A stretch of 64,000 bases of DNA from DASRJW01 sp964567755 (GTDB lineage Bacteria; Krumholzibacteriota; Krumholzibacteriia; G020349025). Both the position numbers and the translations under genes were made by a program. Below, one piece after another: positions 63,087 to 64,000 of this stretch; position 1 is the stretch's first letter, and each line of letters starts with the position of its first letter. The notes under the pieces were generated by a model. It made no database searches. It had not been told where the DNA came from and saw nothing but the letters and a program-made list of their open reading frames with translations. Location: contig CAZMNW010000007.1 of NCBI GenBank assembly GCA_964567755.1, positions 1-64,000 of the forward strand, written 5' to 3'.

Positions 63087-64000
63087 ATGTCGCTCGCTTT
63101 GCCCTCCGAGCCGGAATGCCGGCGCATCGTCGATCGCGCCCTGGGGTTCGCGCACGTCGCGGACGCCTCGGTGTCGCTCGTCTTCGAGCGCTCGTCGAAC
63201 ACGCGCTTCGCCAACAACGAGATCTCCACCGCGGGGGCCTCCGAGTCCATCCAAGTCGTCATCTCCGCCATCCACGACACGCGCACCGGGCGCGTGACGT
63301 TGAACGAGATCAACGACACGGCGCTGGAACGCGCCGTCCACCGCGCCGAGGAGCTCGCCGAGCTTTTGCCCGCCGACCCCGAGTACATGGGGCCACTGGC
63401 CGCACAGAAATATCTGGAGATCCGCGCCTGGGACGAAGCGACCGCGCATGCTGGTGCCGCCGAGCGCTTGCCCGGCGTGCGCGCCGCTGTCGAGCCGGCT
63501 CGGCGCGAGGCCATCAATAGCTCGGGCTTTGCGGTCAACGAGGGTGTCGTTCGCTGCGTCGCCAACAAGGCCGGAAACTTCGGCTGGTTCCGGTCGACCG
63601 AGGCTTCGTTCTCCACCACGGCGCGCACCGCCGATGGCACCGGCTCCGGCTGGGCGGAGACCGAATCGTGGCGATGGAGCGACATCGATGCGACGGCGAT
63701 CGCAGCGCGGGCGTTGCACAAGGCGCGCGAATCGGCGCAACCCAAAGCGCTCGAACCAGGTGACTATACTGTGGTCCTCGAACCCGCCGCAGTTGCCGGG
63801 CTACTCGGCACGCTGGGCTTCAGCTTGTCTGCCCGTGCAGCCGAGGAAGGCCGCTCCTTCTTCTCGAAGTCGGGTGGGGGCACGCGTTTGGGCGAGAAAC
63901 TGTTCCAGGATTCCGTTTCGCTGCGCAGTGACCCGACCGACCCACGCCGGCCAGGTTCCCCCTGGGGCGGCGGTGGCTTCGGTGGAGGTGGTGGCGGCGG
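63087..64000 (+). CDS. TldE/PmbA-like partner, cut by window end
   Basis: The first 304 codons of a TldE/PmbA-type protein; the rest lies beyond the window. The sequence starts M-S-L-A-L-P-S-E and carries E-R-S-S-N-T-R-F-A-N-N-E-I-S-T, a strand pattern shared with TldD. It has no signal peptide, whereas the TldD partner has a Tat signal; the complex may be exported by the partner's signal. The visible end is glycine-rich (W-G-G-G-G-F-G-G-G), where family members usually have ordinary sequence, so an insert is possible. Begins 3 bases after tldD. Confidence 0.88.
   Translation, partial: MSLALPSEPECRRIVDRALGFAHVADASVSLVFERSSNTRFANNEISTAGASESIQVVISAIHDTRTGRVTLNEINDTALERAVHRAEELAELLPADPEYMGPLAAQKYLEIRAWDEATAHAGAAERLPGVRAAVEPARREAINSSGFAVNEGVVRCVANKAGNFGWFRSTEASFSTTARTADGTGSGWAETESWRWSDIDATAIAARALHKARESAQPKALEPGDYTVVLEPAAVAGLLGTLGFSLSARAAEEGRSFFSKSGGGTRLGEKLFQDSVSLRSDPTDPRRPGSPWGGGGFGGGGGG

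Noticed and set aside
60807..63740. A 977-residue minus-strand frame opposite the decarboxylase and TldD genes
   Set aside because: Overlaps two well-supported genes on the plus strand; composition is typical of a reverse-frame shadow.

Overview
The window is 64 kb of high-GC, gene-dense chromosome from a diderm bacterium. The diderm call rests on outer-membrane beta-barrels, Tat and Sec signal peptides, and periplasmic multiheme cytochromes. About 44 protein genes are supported. No tRNA, rRNA, CRISPR array, integrase or insertion sequence was seen. Two Hanks-type kinases fused to TPR regions, secreted S9 and M3 peptidases, a DUF4331-like protein and a cytochrome/porin cluster suggest a lineage such as Acidobacteriota, Eisenbacteria or Krumholzibacteriota. 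That placement is an inference; there is no rRNA or marker gene to settle it. GTG and TTG starts are common, and several start sites were moved inward to fit Shine-Dalgarno sequences or signal peptides.

Layout. 0-1.5 kb: a DsrE-like protein and an EamA permease. 1.6-5.6 kb: a minus-strand operon of three amide-bond-forming enzymes (two ATP-grasp ligases and a GCS2 carboxylate-amine ligase). 5.6-9.9 kb: a broken duplicate of a kinase gene's 5' end, an ECF sigma factor with a small membrane protein, another membrane protein, and the intact kinase-TPR gene. 9.9-17.6 kb: AddB-like and AddA-like recombination nuclease/helicase genes with a STAS anti-anti-sigma gene between them. 17.6-32.2 kb: CorA, a second kinase-TPR, a YbaK-type deacylase, an S9 peptidase, an alkyltransferase-like (ATL) DNA repair protein, a DUF393 protein, a DEAD-box helicase with a tandem FKBP isomerase, a ThrE-type exporter and a SulP transporter.

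32.3-36.6 kb: a molybdopterin oxidoreductase operon in which the Fe-S and NrfD-type membrane subunits are one protein. 36.8-41.6 kb: a DUF4301 protein, a phosphoglucose isomerase and glucose-6-phosphate dehydrogenase, giving entry to the oxidative pentose phosphate pathway. 41.6-46.9 kb: a DinB-like protein, a large peptidase/propeller/barrel protein and its coupled TPR partner. 47-50 kb: an aspartylglucosaminidase-like hydrolase, a TerC membrane protein and a DUF4331-like protein.

50.3-57.0 kb is the most striking region: five tightly packed plus-strand genes. They encode a ferredoxin/FAD oxidoreductase, a cytochrome b-like membrane protein, a 20-CxxCH cytochrome, a 13-CxxCH cytochrome and an outer-membrane barrel protein. 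Together they look like a complete electron path from NAD(P)H through both membranes, i.e. a candidate extracellular electron transfer conduit. 57-64 kb: a DNRLRE-like exported protein, an M3 peptidase, a PLP decarboxylase, and a TldD/TldE pair that runs off the window end.
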